This document shows, in pieces, positions 23,501-36,243 of a DNA stretch of 64,000 nt. A program made the translations under genes and the position numbers. Position 1 is the first letter of the stretch, and each line of letters starts with the position of its first letter. The notes under the pieces are model-generated. The model saw only the letters and a program-made list of their open reading frames with translations. It ran no database searches and was not told the DNA's origin. The stretch is taken from assembly GCA_958299035.1 (NCBI GenBank), contig CATQJL010000223.1, forward strand, positions 82,663,322-82,727,321, in the 5' to 3' direction. The stretch is from Cylicocyclus nassatus. Lineage: Eukaryota > Nematoda > Chromadorea > Rhabditida > Strongylidae.

Positions 23501-26500
23501 GATTTTTCTCGGGTATAACCATAATTGTATAAAAGATGGGCGATGGGAAAAGATGAGATGTGCAGAGACGCAGAGGAACTGAATGTATGGAAAACTACGA
23601 CAACTAATGCATTTGTTCACCGGCAAAAGTAGTGGATTAACATATATGGCACTATAGCACGTAAATAAACAAGCGAGATTGCGAATAGAGATATAGAGGT
23701 GGAAACAATGTTAGAAAAGAGCTCTCGAGATCTTTCGGCGATGGTGTGTGGAAGATGGATATCGATTGATAGTTTGCCTCGTTCTATATGTTACTTTATT
23801 TGCCGGCCCATGCGTAGAATTGTTTTCGTTTCACGAATTCTGGTACACCAGTGCGTTTACCAGCCCAGGCATAGAATCTGAAATGATGTTAAAAAATAGG
23901 AAATAACTTTCGAAGAAAAGAACAAATTTCAAAAAAAATCATTTTTTATTTCATGTTTTTCTCATTTTTCGCTTCTTTCTCAAAAAACACATTTCTTGCA
24001 AAAGTCTGAGACAGATTTGTATACCATTACTATAGTCATTCTTGGGAGGGGGGGGGAGAGAGAGAAGACTTATTTTTCCCACTGAAAAAAGGTGTTGAAG
24101 TTGTATTGAAAATTCAATTCGGCTTTGCGAAACAAATTTTCAAGGGCAAATTACGGGGCTATAGGCTCGCAAAAAAGTAGGTTGCCTCTCAAACATTTTT
24201 GAGAGGGTTTGAAACTATAATCTGTCTTTCCCCTCCCCCCTTCCCCCTCGCGTCCAACGAAATTTTTGGGACCGCACTGTAAATACCACATCATTATGAA
24301 AATAGCGAACAAATATGGTAATAATAGCAAATAAAAAAAAGTTTCAAATTCTAGAACGCTAAGACAGAAAGTTAGCTTTTATTTTTCTATTTTCAAATTC
24401 CCGCATTTACCCATTTATCCATTTCATATTGATCCGCGTTCATTCTCTACCAATCCTATCCATATGGATAAACTCTCTGCCCGTACCGTACTCAAGAACG
24501 CTTATTACCTCTTTGCGAAAGGAGTACGGTCTGGGGGAGATTCCGAATAAAAATTTTCGGTTTCGTATGCACCCTATACTCAGACAATCCACCGGAAGTT
24601 CCGCGGGACATAAAATAGCGAACAGCGATTCCGCAAGATATTTTTGCTGTCATAAAGTTCAAGCGTCAAATCAAGAACTTCCGCAGGAATTTGACTCTAG
24701 ACTTGAAAACGAAACTTCCGCAGCGCTTCCCACTAAGGGCAGCGGGAGATACCCTCTCTGTATGTCCAGTGGAATTTCCGGTCCATATTACGGTAAGAAA
24801 ATCCTAGACTGGTTTTTTAGTTTATTCCATGCCGTAAAATTTTGCTCTCGTAAGCGTATTGCCCAAGAGATAAGCCCTAATTCAGCTTTGAAGAGGTTTC
24901 CGATGTAATCTGCATAAATCCATCCATAAGTTCTTCAGGTGCATGACATATTGTAAGCACTTTTCTCTTTTTTTTATTGGTCTAATCGGCTTATATGCTC
25001 TGCTATTCTTCCCCATCAAGCCCTTATCACAGTTAAGTTCCATGCAAGACAGAATTTTCGAAGAAATCAAAGCAAAGGTGCGTGGTTACATTTTAAAGGA
25101 TTTTTCATGCGAAATAAATTAGTGTGCCGTATTTTTGAGAAAACATGCAAATTATAGCTTTTAGTGCTTATATTTGAAATCGCAGCAATCTTCAATGCGC
25201 TATAACTTTGTTGCAAAAAATTTCAAAAATTAAGTTTTCAAACGAGCTGAGAAAGAGGCAATCCGAATTATATTTTTGATATAAAAATTTTTAGTGGAAA
25301 GTAATAACTGTGATTTTTTAAGCATAAAAAGTGGATGTGGAACCAAGATCACTAAAGAGAGGACTGCCCAATATCGATTTCAAACTTCTTCGCCTTCAGA
25401 ACGTTTGCAAAATGAATTTTTAAGCCTAAAAAATTCAAGATTTGATTGTGCTAATTTTCCGATTTTACAGGATTTTGTAAGTCCCAACTTAGCCATTCTC
25501 ATGTCTACAACATAAGATTTTATGAGATTTTAACGGTTTACTAAGCTATGTTCAACCTAACATAAACTTTTCTTCACATTTGCGTATAGAGAGAACGAAA
25601 TACTAGAAAAATTTGACTCGTTTGGATTTTCCTGGCAACGTGCCAACGCAAAACTTTTCCTATAAATCTACACATAAAAGAAGCTGCAGGATGCAAAATT
25701 CGCATAAGGCCAACTCATTTGAGTTAAATCACATTAGCATTTTAGGATTTGATGTGAGCTTGGAGACCTGTGGAACCAAATTTATATCATGCATCTGGAA
25801 AGCATTAAGCTTTCACTTTCAAAAAAAGCACCAGACCTGAACAAACAAATTTATAACAGCCTAGTCTAGGCTTTTTACCAGAAAGCAAAGGTGCTGCAGC
25901 TAATTTGAAGAGCAGATCCAATTTTTTCACAACCCATAAAACCCAAAAATGAAACTGCGTTTATTTGGATGGTAAAATGAAAAAATGAGTGAGCATTCAT
26001 ATTTCAACAATTATTCATCTTGTGATCTGAAAAGCACACTACCTATTTTCTTCGCTAATCTTCAGAAAAAAAAACTTACGATTCTCATATCCTGTCTGCT
26101 TCAATCCCCCTGCTACAAACATTCAAGTTGTACTTCAAATATCGAAACTCTGGCAGAAATTTCCATCTAACGATTTCAATGCAAAAAGAATGAGCGAGAA
26201 GACAAATGAACTGAACAAGAGCTAATGAAAGAGGAAAAATGGATCTACAGCTATAAGAATACTTCCGCCTTCTTTAAAAAAACGTTCTCTTAAGAGATGC
26301 GTAAATCTTTTGAATCTCATCACTCGTTTAACGATGCGATAATTTGATCAGTCTTGCATCAGAATTTCCATGGAACATGAAAAAAATTCTCTCGGTTCAA
26401 ATCGTTCTAGAGAAGTTATGCTGACTTGTCATTTTTTGATTCTGCTCAAATCTTCTCCCCCTCCCCCCCCCCCTTTCCTTCCCCTCTCTCAAAAAACTCA

Positions 26501-27772
26501 CTGTTTCCTCTTCGTAACAAGTCCCTGTGAAGGAAATAGAGGATAGTCGCCGAGTCTGTCTCCATCATTGAAATATCGGCTTATCTGAAAAAAAAAATCA
26601 ATAAATTACTTGGTGATCCCAATAGTTGACCCCAGTATTGATTCCTAATAGTTGACCCCAGCATTGATAGTTAAAGTTGTATTTCTTCCGATTATGCATG
26701 TTTGCAACATGTGTCCGAGTTTAGTCTACAAGGTAAGAGTCCAGAGAAGAAGAGTCGGCCTAAAAGTCTCCGTCTTCTTACAGCAATGATTGCGCTCTCG
26801 AGCTGTGATGAACACATTTTATAAAGTCAATAAATAATTCAGCTGTTCAGATAGTTAACTCATGATAGTTAAAAATTATATTTTTCCCGACTATACTCGT
26901 TTCAGTATATATCCGAGTTCCTCTACAGGGCCAGAGACCAGAGAAGAAAAGTCGGCCTAAGAGTCTGCATCTTTTTCCACAACAATCATTGCAATTTTAA
27001 GTTAATGAACATATTTTATGTATTGCCGTATAGTTTCTTACAAACTACGATGATTTCTAGTAAGTGTGACTTTCAATCAACTGCGCTTTTCTTTCCCCCC
27101 CCCACCACTCCATCTCCCAAAACGCCCCTACAGTATCGGCTTCGCGCCTCATCTCGCAGTCTCAAACACAACCCTAATAGATTAATGCCGTGTCTGGGTC
27201 GTATTCACGGACCAGTGCATTGCGCGATAATATTCGATTACACGAATTGCTTTATGAATTATTCATCGGAGAGTTGTGTGTAAGCAGAGCAACAGATAGT
27301 ACTCCCCACTGGATCAGTCTGACAGCTGAGTTTTTTTGGGCAAAAAAGAGTTAAAGGGAGAAAAGAGGGAGAGAAAGGCTAAGCAACTTTAGTCCCCATT
27401 TGATGACTGAAAACACACAGTTTTCCCCTTCTCCCCCTCTCCCCGCCCCGATATGGTTCCAAATAAAATGTTGTGGACATTGTTTTGTACATTACATGAT
27501 ATTATATTTTGCAATTTCGGGTTGAAGATATTTATCAATACTGGTGCACTGTAAGTGGGATCAATGCTCTCTTACATATAGCGTCACGCAGATACGGTAA
27601 GTATACTGTATCACCTACTAAGATAACTTCTCTTCGGACTTCCTTGACTTTAACAAGTACAATAAAGCAGCATGAAAGGCGAGCTGGGACTACTAACCTA
27701 TACCGGTGTGTGTACTGTAGAGTCTGGAATGCATGCGATATTCGCAAATAACTATCCACACACTGACACATA
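20515..27772. other. Intergenic, gene-poor
   Basis: No recognised gene over 7.3 kb. Contains runs of 13 C (22780-22792), 9 G (24048-24056), 11 C (26463-26473) and 9 C (27095-27103), and a tandem duplication at 26.6-27.0 kb. A 159-codon ORF at 24429-24908 has several TTCCGC words and no recognisable domain, so it is left out. Confidence 0.5.
26610..27010. repeat. Nested tandem duplication
   Basis: Short level: AATAGTTGACCCCAGTATTGA occurs twice in tandem at about 26617-26665. Long level: about 26680-26830 and 26870-27010 share GAGAAGAAGAGTCGGCCTAA / GAGAAGAAAAGTCGGCCTAA, AAGAGTCTGCATC-like words and GAACACATTTTAT / GAACATATTTTAT, consistent with a diverged duplication of roughly 200 bp. Confidence 0.6.
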
Positions 27773-28451
27773 CAGGGTGTCCCAAAAAAATGTGAACACT
27801 GTTTGATCGTTAGTAACTTCCTTGCTTTCAAGCTTTTCGTCGAGCTTGAGGCACCGTTTTATAGAGCAAGGTTCAACTTAGACATACAGTACGGAACGAA
27901 TCATCGATCGCTTTTCAATACTGTAGGATTACGGTAGCAATTTTGACAAGGATTTTAGGCCATTGAAGGCCATATTCTGCTTCGAAACAAGATCAAACAG
28001 GCCAAAAACTCTTGTACTATGGTAATGGAAGCCGCTGATTGCGAATATAAAATTTCCACTCTACTGTGATGCTTTTTCCCAAGGTTATCCCAGGTAAATC
28101 GTAGTAACTGACTTCCCAGCATTTATCAAGAATGTGATTACACCGTCAAAAAAGCTAAGAACACTCATAATAAGTTGTGCAGTGGAATCAGCGTGCGCAA
28201 AAACCCTAGTACACGATTCTTCAGATTTTTTGGGAAAAATTTCATGGAATGGCATATTTCACAATGGGTCCACATGCTAGAAGTTCTTATCCGTAATCCT
28301 ACAGTAACGAAGAGTGATCGTGATCTGCTCCATATTATAAATCTAAGTTGAACCTCGCTCTACAGAATGGTGCCTCAAGCTTGGCGAAAGACATGAAACC
28401 AAGGGAGTTATTAACGATCAAACAGTGTTCACATTTTTTTGGGACACCCTG
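27773..28451. mobile_element. Mariner-type hairpin MITE, copy 1 (679 bp)
   Basis: Terminal inverted repeat CAGGGTGTCCCAAAAAAATG, with TA immediately outside each end. The arms stay complementary well inside (AACACTGTTTGATCGTTA on both sides, CTGTAGGATTACGGTAG on both sides), so the element is close to a full-length palindrome. Same family as 52796-53475. Confidence 0.85.
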
Positions 28452-31400
28452 TATATGTTAGGCTCAACCATTTATGTTCAAAAAGCACTGTAGTTTACGA
28501 AAATTTACTAGAAAAAATTCACAAAAATACTTTTAAAGTTCAACTTGAAACTGTAAACCATATGCAAACGCCTTACAAGCATAATAATGAGTAAACATGG
28601 CTTTATCATGATTTTTCTAGGGTAGTTTACTGTAGGAATACGGTGACTATACCGTTGCTCTGCTTATAGTCTGTTGGGGCTTGTGTAGATCATCAATAAA
28701 TACACCACCACTGCGAATCCAAAATTCAATGGCTATCACCGAGATTTGGAAAAAAATAAGCTTTTTGTTTAGCTGTACATTATCCAATGGCGCCCGTAAC
28801 TTTGCGGTAGATTTTTGCAGAAATTTCCCATCGTATTTAACTCAGAAAGCCGCCGAGGATAACTTTACCAGAATGAGATTCAGGTATCCGAGAGGAAATA
28901 TACTCAGACCATATTAACAGAATAGAACTTCAGAAACCTTCGTATGGGTCGTTATGCATTCATCGCTACAAAAAAAAGATGCGCTCCATACTTGTAAAGC
29001 CGGGTCCAGAGTTGCCCGTGTACCGGCGTGGTGCTAACGCCGTTTCGGAACCGACATGAACGCACTACGTATTGATCGATAAACTTGTAGACACAATTTC
29101 GGCACGACGCTAACACGGTGCTGGCACTGAGCTTGTACCAGACCTAAGGTTGAGTTTCCATAAAACTACAGCGTAAAGATTACACTCCGAATCTCACAGT
29201 TGTAGTGAGTCTACCTACAAAAACTGCTGATAGTGATAAACAAAGCAAACAATGTGAACTGGGCATTCAGCTTTAACCAATCATTTTAACACCCGTGAAA
29301 TTATCTAAATAATTTGGTTTTGGAACCACTAGGACAAATTCTTGTCGACCAATAAAGTTCACCTTACCTACTTTCTGAGTCTCTCGGTTCGGATACAGAA
29401 AAACAGCTTATCATACCCATGTATAAATTCCCCCCCCCCTCTGCAAAAATGAAATGAGCCCCGGAGAAGAAAAGCGAGTTTCGATGGCAAACATGTGAAA
29501 ATGAATTATTCACGTACTAAGGCAACTCGGAAAAACCAAGAATTCCATAAATAATGAAAGTCTTACAGGTTTTTCTAGCATTTCAATTACTCGTTGGCGG
29601 ATTTCTAGGTGATTTGTGGCGACAAATGGGGAGGCACTTGATAACAGACATATATAGTTGGTTTGTCTATGCTAGTGAGAAATAAGAGGAGAGGGGGGGG
29701 GGGGTCCAACCGCTAGTTCAATTTTCTGATGAATTTCAAGTGTTTAGTGATGGCTGTTCTTGAAGGAGAAACTCCTAAGCTGTAAAATATGAAGCATGGA
29801 GAGGAAGTGAAAGAATTGCAAGTTTCAAAAGCATGTTAGTCCGCACAGATTTCGAGGGGCTGGGCGGGAGCGAAAAAAGTACGAATCTTACCATTTAATG
29901 AAATGTTACATCATAATACTGTGTTTGACAACCCGACATTCGTGATTATACTTTTCATATCCAGAACAAATGATATTTGGCGTTGATTTCCATGCATCAC
30001 GCAAAGCTTCTCTCAAAAGCATATTTTTGGCTCCCGCACTGGCTCCCAAGCTTCTGCCCTCGTTAGGAAGTCGGGAAGGCTGTGTTTTCCAGTTTTCCAT
30101 AAAAGTGCGGAGTACTTTAGCAGTATGAGGAAAATCAAGGGATGCTTTTGGTCATTACCCTGCCCCATGACCCCCCACTTTACAAGTCTGGGATTCCCAA
30201 AAGTGCATAATGCAAGTTCTTAATGTAACTTGGTCACGATTTACACGCAGAGAACAACATGCTGGCGATGTAAAACGCAATTTACGACCCTAATGACCCT
30301 ATCAAAGTTTTAGCAATAAAATAAGCAATAAAAAGCTTGAGACTAGCCCGAAAGGTAAACGATTATGCAGTTACATGCGGTCTCGTTTGAGTATAATTGC
30401 GCAAAAGTGCCGGTGAGCGGATAGAGGTAAGAAACGAAGCAATTACAGATTTATACTTTGATTTTCGCGCCAAGAATTAACGCTTGACAAGGGACTTCAA
30501 ATTCAACCAGGTAAGACGAAATAGTATGTGATATATGAGAGGTCAGACAAGCAAAGAAAAAACAAGTTGATCTCTGTCAGTAGTCATTTGACTCGTTCAA
30601 ACGCGTTAAAATCATTCCAAAACTTCGCTCTAATTCTGCAACCGCACAACTCTTCACAATACCGTACCTCAGCTTGTCGTGGCTGCTCCAAAACTTGGCA
30701 ATTTGTCAGAACAAGCACCAGAGCGGCTATGGCCAGCAATAAGCGATGCATGAGTGCTGGAGGAGACTGGGGAGACGGACGACTTCAAGTGATTCTCACG
30801 TCGTCAACCGCGCCGCCCATGACACGCCCCGCTGCCCGTGTTTGGTTGGCCACGCCCACTTTCCCTTGGCTCCGCCTTCTTCGTTTAAGGTTTGCCTTAT
30901 CTCTCAAGCTCGGAACAGGACAATTTAGCCGTATAAGCAGTCCTGAGGTGTTGCCCTTACCCTTGTAAGCTGATAGATTAGCTGACATCATGCAAGGGAG
31001 AAGGGAACGCAGGAGGGGGGGGGGGAAGAAGGTGGAAGGAAATTTTGAGGGTGTGTAACATCAATATTTTATGCTCATTTAGATCTGTTCGTGCCAGGCT
31101 ATCAGATTTAAAATACAGTCGGTCCCTTCCTAATCTAATGTGCGCAGCTGCAGACACCATCAGAGTTGCGCGTTATATTCGGGCCTTCGTTGTACATACA
31201 TGATCTGACCAGTCTGCTCCACATGTTTCTTTTCAAAACCGAAAAAAACGGAAACCAAGAAAAAAAGCAACAATCGCTTACACGAAAGAATCACTTGTAA
31301 CAGAGGTCCAGGATAACACGCGCAACGTAAATGTTGTGTGCAATCGCACATGTTATTTTAAAAAATGACTGAAAAAATTATAAAAGTATGAACAAAATTA

Positions 31401-31782
31401 TGAGAGTCACTTAACTTCTTGTTTCTGCGCATAACTGATGAGGATTTTTTGAAAGGAGTATTTGAGATTATTGCTTAATTTTGTTGTTTCTTTCAGAATG
31501 AAAAGGATGATGAAGTATCCATATTGAAGTCGGATTTCTCAGAAGAAAATTTTCTGTTTCAAACGCATACAAAAACCTTAAATAGCAATGCAAAAATCGT
31601 GCAGGAATGCATGCGTGACCAATTTATGCAAGAAAAAAAAACCTGAATGGAAATAAATTAGCACCTTCGGAACTTGCACGAGATGCGAAATTTATAGGTA
31701 CATAGGTTATAACGCAATAAATGCCGCATATATTTTCAAGGGAAAATAGTGAGCTCAGCTCCTCAGTTTTGAAAAAGTATAG
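28452..31782. other. Intergenic, gene-poor
   Basis: No recognised gene. Contains homopolymer runs of 10 C (29430-29439), 12 G (29693-29704) and 11 G (31015-31025). A 146-codon ORF at 30528-30968 covers a GC-richer patch and has no recognisable domain. Confidence 0.5.
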
Positions 31783-32490
31783 CCGACGGTATGGTTACCG
31801 TGGTGGGGTTCTTGGAATATATTTACCGTTAACATATATTTAGTCTGTCATCGCGCAAAATTCACCGAAATGACAAAATATCATATATAACAAAGCTAGC
31901 AAGCTCAGATGATCTTGGAGAAAGTGACTTCACTCGACATTGACGCAGATTTCCAGAGGATACGGTAGGATCACGGTAAGAATACGGTGGTAGGCCCTAT
32001 GTCTTTTGCTCTTAGCATATTCTCAATACCGTTCATGTTCTCCAATGACAAACTCGAACAAATTCATAATGCAAATAAGCAGTAAAAATCGGGAATTTGC
32101 CAATTCAAACTAACTACGGTATGATGACAGTATGGTTACGGTAACAGACTCAAGTCATTTAACTACTTTCGCTGTTCAGTCCCGCTTCCTTAATACACAA
32201 AAAAATGCGACAGAAAATAGTGAGATTTTTACTATGAAAGCAATTCAAAGTGGGATCCGCGCTTTGCAAGAGCTGCGGTAGGATTACGGCAAGGTTACGG
32301 TAGCAGTATGGTCTTGAGTTTTCTATTTTTAGCATATTTCATCAAGGACAGCATGTTTTATCGGATAAAATGCACTGTCATCCGACGAAAATTGAGAAGC
32401 TTTCACCTTAGAAACGGTGAAGCTTGGACTGCTGCAGTATTATAGGAGCTACGGCAGGACTACGGTAACGTTACGGTAGCAGGCTCCTCG
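31783..32490. repeat. Tandem array of ~155-175-nt units with ACGGTA cores
   Basis: Five clusters of ACGGTA-type words occur at about 31785, 31960, 32115, 32275 and 32450, spaced 155-175 nt apart. Clear cores are GGATACGGTAGGATCACGG, CTGCGGTAGGATTACGGC and CTACGGCAGGACTACGG. Later parts of each core also repeat (GGTTACGGTAGCAG, CGTTACGGTAGCAG). Units between cores share AATGACAAA words but are otherwise diverged. Confidence 0.65.
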
Positions 32491-35400
32491 CATGTTTCTC
32501 CAAATGACAAATGACATCACAACGTCGACAAAAAGCGAGGCGCTTCCAATCTTTGCCAAACTTTGTTTTTATGTTTGCTGGTCCAGCGCCGAGATCACGA
32601 GGTGATTTTTCTGCGGATGTGGACAGCACAACACAAACCCAAGTTCCGGTGTGTGCTGTCTACTTCCTTTCGAATAATAGAGGCTAACGATCTGGACGCT
32701 AAAGTTGATGCCATGTTTGGTTTATATCGTTGTTTTTTGTGTACGAGATCAGCAAATCAAACGTTTTCGTGGCTAATTCAATTTTGTAGAGGTACTTCTG
32801 TATTAAGAGATAAAGGTTAGTAAAGGTAACCCCTTTTTGCATACATTCTCCGACTTACGCACAATTCACGAATGTCCTCAATGGCCCGAACTAATACGCA
32901 AATGTGTCTGAAGGTAAAAGGGGTCTCATTTTCTAATCAATATCAACATTAACAAAATAGACTTTTCGTTAAGACCGGGTCAAATAATGGAAAGAATTAG
33001 GAATTTCTGACCAAACTTTACATATAGATTATTCTATGACCAGGAGACGCGAAATCCCATTGCACACATTGTCTGAACAAGCCTAAACGTGTACTTAGCA
33101 GGTTTATACTTGTTATTCATCTCGTCCAGTTTATTCACTCCTTGAAAACAGGGAAGAACAAACTCAGACTTGTTAAGACAATATCCGCAATGCGGTCTCG
33201 CGTCTCCTGGTCATAGAATAGATCATACATAAAAATTAGGTGGGATATATGTTAATAAGCTATTTCCACCGAAAAGTACTGATTGGCTTCATTGATTTAT
33301 TGATTTCGAGTTTTCTGATTAGCATTTTTGTATGACAGGCCTGAAATGTTAGAAGAAAAATTAAGAAACTTGAACCGAATCTTCCAAGCATAAATATCAG
33401 AGGGAGGTGATTGTTGATAAGAAATAGTATTGGTAGCGATTTATTTTATTGATTTATTGCAAATGACGCAGTGGCAAGCTGAAAATTGGCAGAGGGGGTA
33501 GGCAAGCATACTTATCAAGAATAAAATATTATCATTGTCTCTCTTATTGATCGCTTCCATTGATTCATTGATTCTTTCACCTTCCGCTGTTATCGCCACG
33601 TAGCGTCAGCAGAGCGGCTGGTTTATACTCTGATTTACCCACAACCTGCAAACATAGTTTTGGGCAGAATCGCCCAATTTTTTAGTTAGAATTTGGGAAA
33701 GTATCTACAAAGTACTTTAAAATGCTGAAATTTTGCTTACAATTTACACCTCCAAAGCATGAGTCGGAGTGAAGAAATGAATAATTATTCTGATGAGATA
33801 GAAAAAATGGAAGCATGGTGTATTTGCTCAACTATGGAATGACTTATTTCAGCGAACACAATTTTCTGCGATCACACACTTTCTTAACGTTTGCACTAAA
33901 CTCGAGGGACATAAAGAGTCACGAGCAAAGCGAGTAATAAAAGGTGTCTCGTTCGTAATTTACGTCCAATAACGTATCATCAAGATCTTTTCAGACATAT
34001 GTCCTTCTGCTTAATCAAAAGTGTACCTGGCCGAACTGGGATCGTAAAACTATTATCCCAAAGCCGAGAGTATGAGTTCAAGTATTACTGAGTCATCTAT
34101 AACTAAAAATGAGAGTTGCAGAATTAGCGCAGAACCTTACGACAATTTGGATTTGTGTAGGACGTTTGGGGATGCAAACCAACGAGAGATGCTTCCTGTA
34201 CTAGTTTGAACCTATTATAGAAAAAGGCTAAATAAAGACAAGACTGAGAAATTAGCAGCGGCTTACAAGCCAAGCCAATATAAATCGTGCGATGCGGTGC
34301 AAAGTGTGTAGCACACACATCTGGCTACAAATGACTCAACTGTATGTTCCCAAACTATCAAATTTTAGGCCTTACATTTGTATTGATAAAAATGATATTT
34401 CAGACCAAATGCTATTTGGAACTGTTAGTAGACTGTGCTAATTGTCAGTGGATTTCCAGGTGCAATAACGCCGCCCCCGCCTTGTTGTTTTTTTTTCAAA
34501 GTTTTTGATTGTATGAATACCCTTCTTCTCTCCCATAAACAAAATTCTCAGTTTCACCCGGAAACCTTTCGGTGAGTCAGGAAGAAGTGATTACTGTGTA
34601 ATAGGCACAAGCCAACATCTTGTCCCAGTTGAATGGCGATTGCTGAGTCGGCTGCGACATCTCTAATCATTTGAAATTTCGCACTCTTGATTCACAAGTT
34701 TCAAAGAATTTTGGAGTTAGCACCACAAAAGTTGTATAAAACGCGAAAACAAAAATTGAGCGCATTATTCCAGCCCAGATCATGCAACTTTGAACGTACC
34801 CAAAGTCCTAGACCATTTTGGGGAAGGCATCATTTCAAATTAAAAAGGAGGCTCACATACTGCGAATTAGAAGCTGAAATACGAAACTTCTGCAAGTTCG
34901 TGACCCTAAAGAAACAAAAAATGAATTCCGAGTTGGCTTTGCTTCCAAAAAACATTTCACGCATCGCGGTTGATTCGAATTTTACAAATTCAATGTGATC
35001 ATTTCCGTTTTTTACAGATAAATCAGCTACTAATCAGCTCGGCGATTATGGAGATTTTTGCTTCCTTTAAAATAAAAAAGAGCCAAAGGCAGAGGACTGG
35101 AAGAGGAGAGAGTGAAACAAGCAAAGCACATGTTATTCCTGGAGCGCTTAAGCCGCATTGGTGCGGAAAAGAAGCCGCAGCGCAGGTAGCTCATCACTAA
35201 TCGCGACGCGGCAGGCTCGCGTTCACTACTATCTGCCTCGAGACCAGAATTTACTTAGCACTCGCAATAAGTAACATGCTGTGCACAAGTACATTTTCTT
35301 CGTTATGGTTTTTGTCACGACTACTTCCGACGACAGCATCAAGCTCATCGAATGTTACATCACTAGTCGTTGAGGGGAACTATAGTTCCTGCGTCTCGTC

Positions 35401-35508
35401 ACTCCCATCCATTTTTTCAAGAGATATTCTCAACTCGAAAGACTGCTTTATCGCTTAATGCTATCGCTTGGCACAGAGGTGTAAAAAAATCATGTCATAA
35501 ATTAAGTA
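32491..35508. other. Intergenic, gene-poor
   Basis: No recognised gene. One foldback element (33030-33220) is listed separately. The remaining ORFs, including an 85-codon one at 32563-32820 and a 103-codon one at 34687-34998, match nothing I know. Confidence 0.5.
33030..33220. mobile_element. Small foldback element (191 bp)
   Basis: Perfect 23-bp inverted repeats: TATTCTATGACCAGGAGACG plus CGA at 33030-33052, and the complement at 33198-33220. The interior does not pair. MITE-like; no coding capacity. Confidence 0.7.
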
Positions 35509-36243
35509 TTGTTGAACCGAAAGTTCTGTCGCACCATTCTCAAAAAAATCATAACTTCTTTTCCTCGCAACGATTTTGCGCTGTTCAAATTTTATCAAAA
35601 AGCGTAAAGCATGTAGTTTCAAGATTTCCGTGGGAACTTTCCAAGATGCTAGGTTGCAGGGATAAATATGAAAGAACGAGATCATCCGAAATTCGGAATT
35701 TTTAAGCAAAAATTCTAAAATTTAGAAACTGTGCGATAAAATCCAGAACAACCATTATCCTAAGTTTTCTTACATTTTATCACTAACTGAGTCAAATTTG
35801 TGCTGATCGAGCTCTTCTTTCAAAAGTTATGATTTTTTGAAAAAAAAAATTCCGAAAAATCAATTTCCAAAGAATTCTTAGGAAATTGATTTTTCGGCAA
35901 TTTTTTTCAAAATATCAAAACTTTTGAAAGAAGAGCTCGATCAGCACAAACTTGACTCAGTTAGTGATAAAATGTAACAAAACTTAGGCCGATGGCTGTT
36001 CTGGATTTCATCGCACAGTTTCTAATTTTTTAGAATTTTTGCTCAAAAATTCCGAATTTCGGATGATCTCGTTCTTTCATTTTTGTCTCTGCAACCTGAG
36101 CATGCTGGAAAGTCCCCAGGGAATTTTTGGAAACTACATGCTTTACGCTTTTTGATTAAATTCAAACTGCGCAAAATCGTTGCGAGGGAAAGAAGTTATG
36201 ATTTTTTTGAAAATGGTGCGACAAAACTTTCGGTTCAACCTAA
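35509..36243. mobile_element. Mariner-like full-length hairpin element (735 bp)
   Basis: Left end TTGTTGAACCGAAAGTTCTG; right end on the minus strand TTAGGTTGAACCGAAAGTTT; TA outside both. The two halves are reverse complements almost throughout, for example CTGAGTCAAATTTGTGCTGA with TCAGCACAAACTTGACTCAG. The fold centre is near 35876 (AAAGAATTCTT). The 82- and 111-codon ORFs on opposite strands are products of the palindrome. Confidence 0.85.

Noticed and set aside
24429..24908. 159-codon plus-strand ORF
   Set aside because: No domain or homology recognised, Ser/Arg-rich, repeated TTCCGC words in the DNA; likely chance or repeat-derived.
30528..30968. 146-codon plus-strand ORF
   Set aside because: Falls on a GC-richer patch with few stops; overlapping frames are open too; no recognisable protein.
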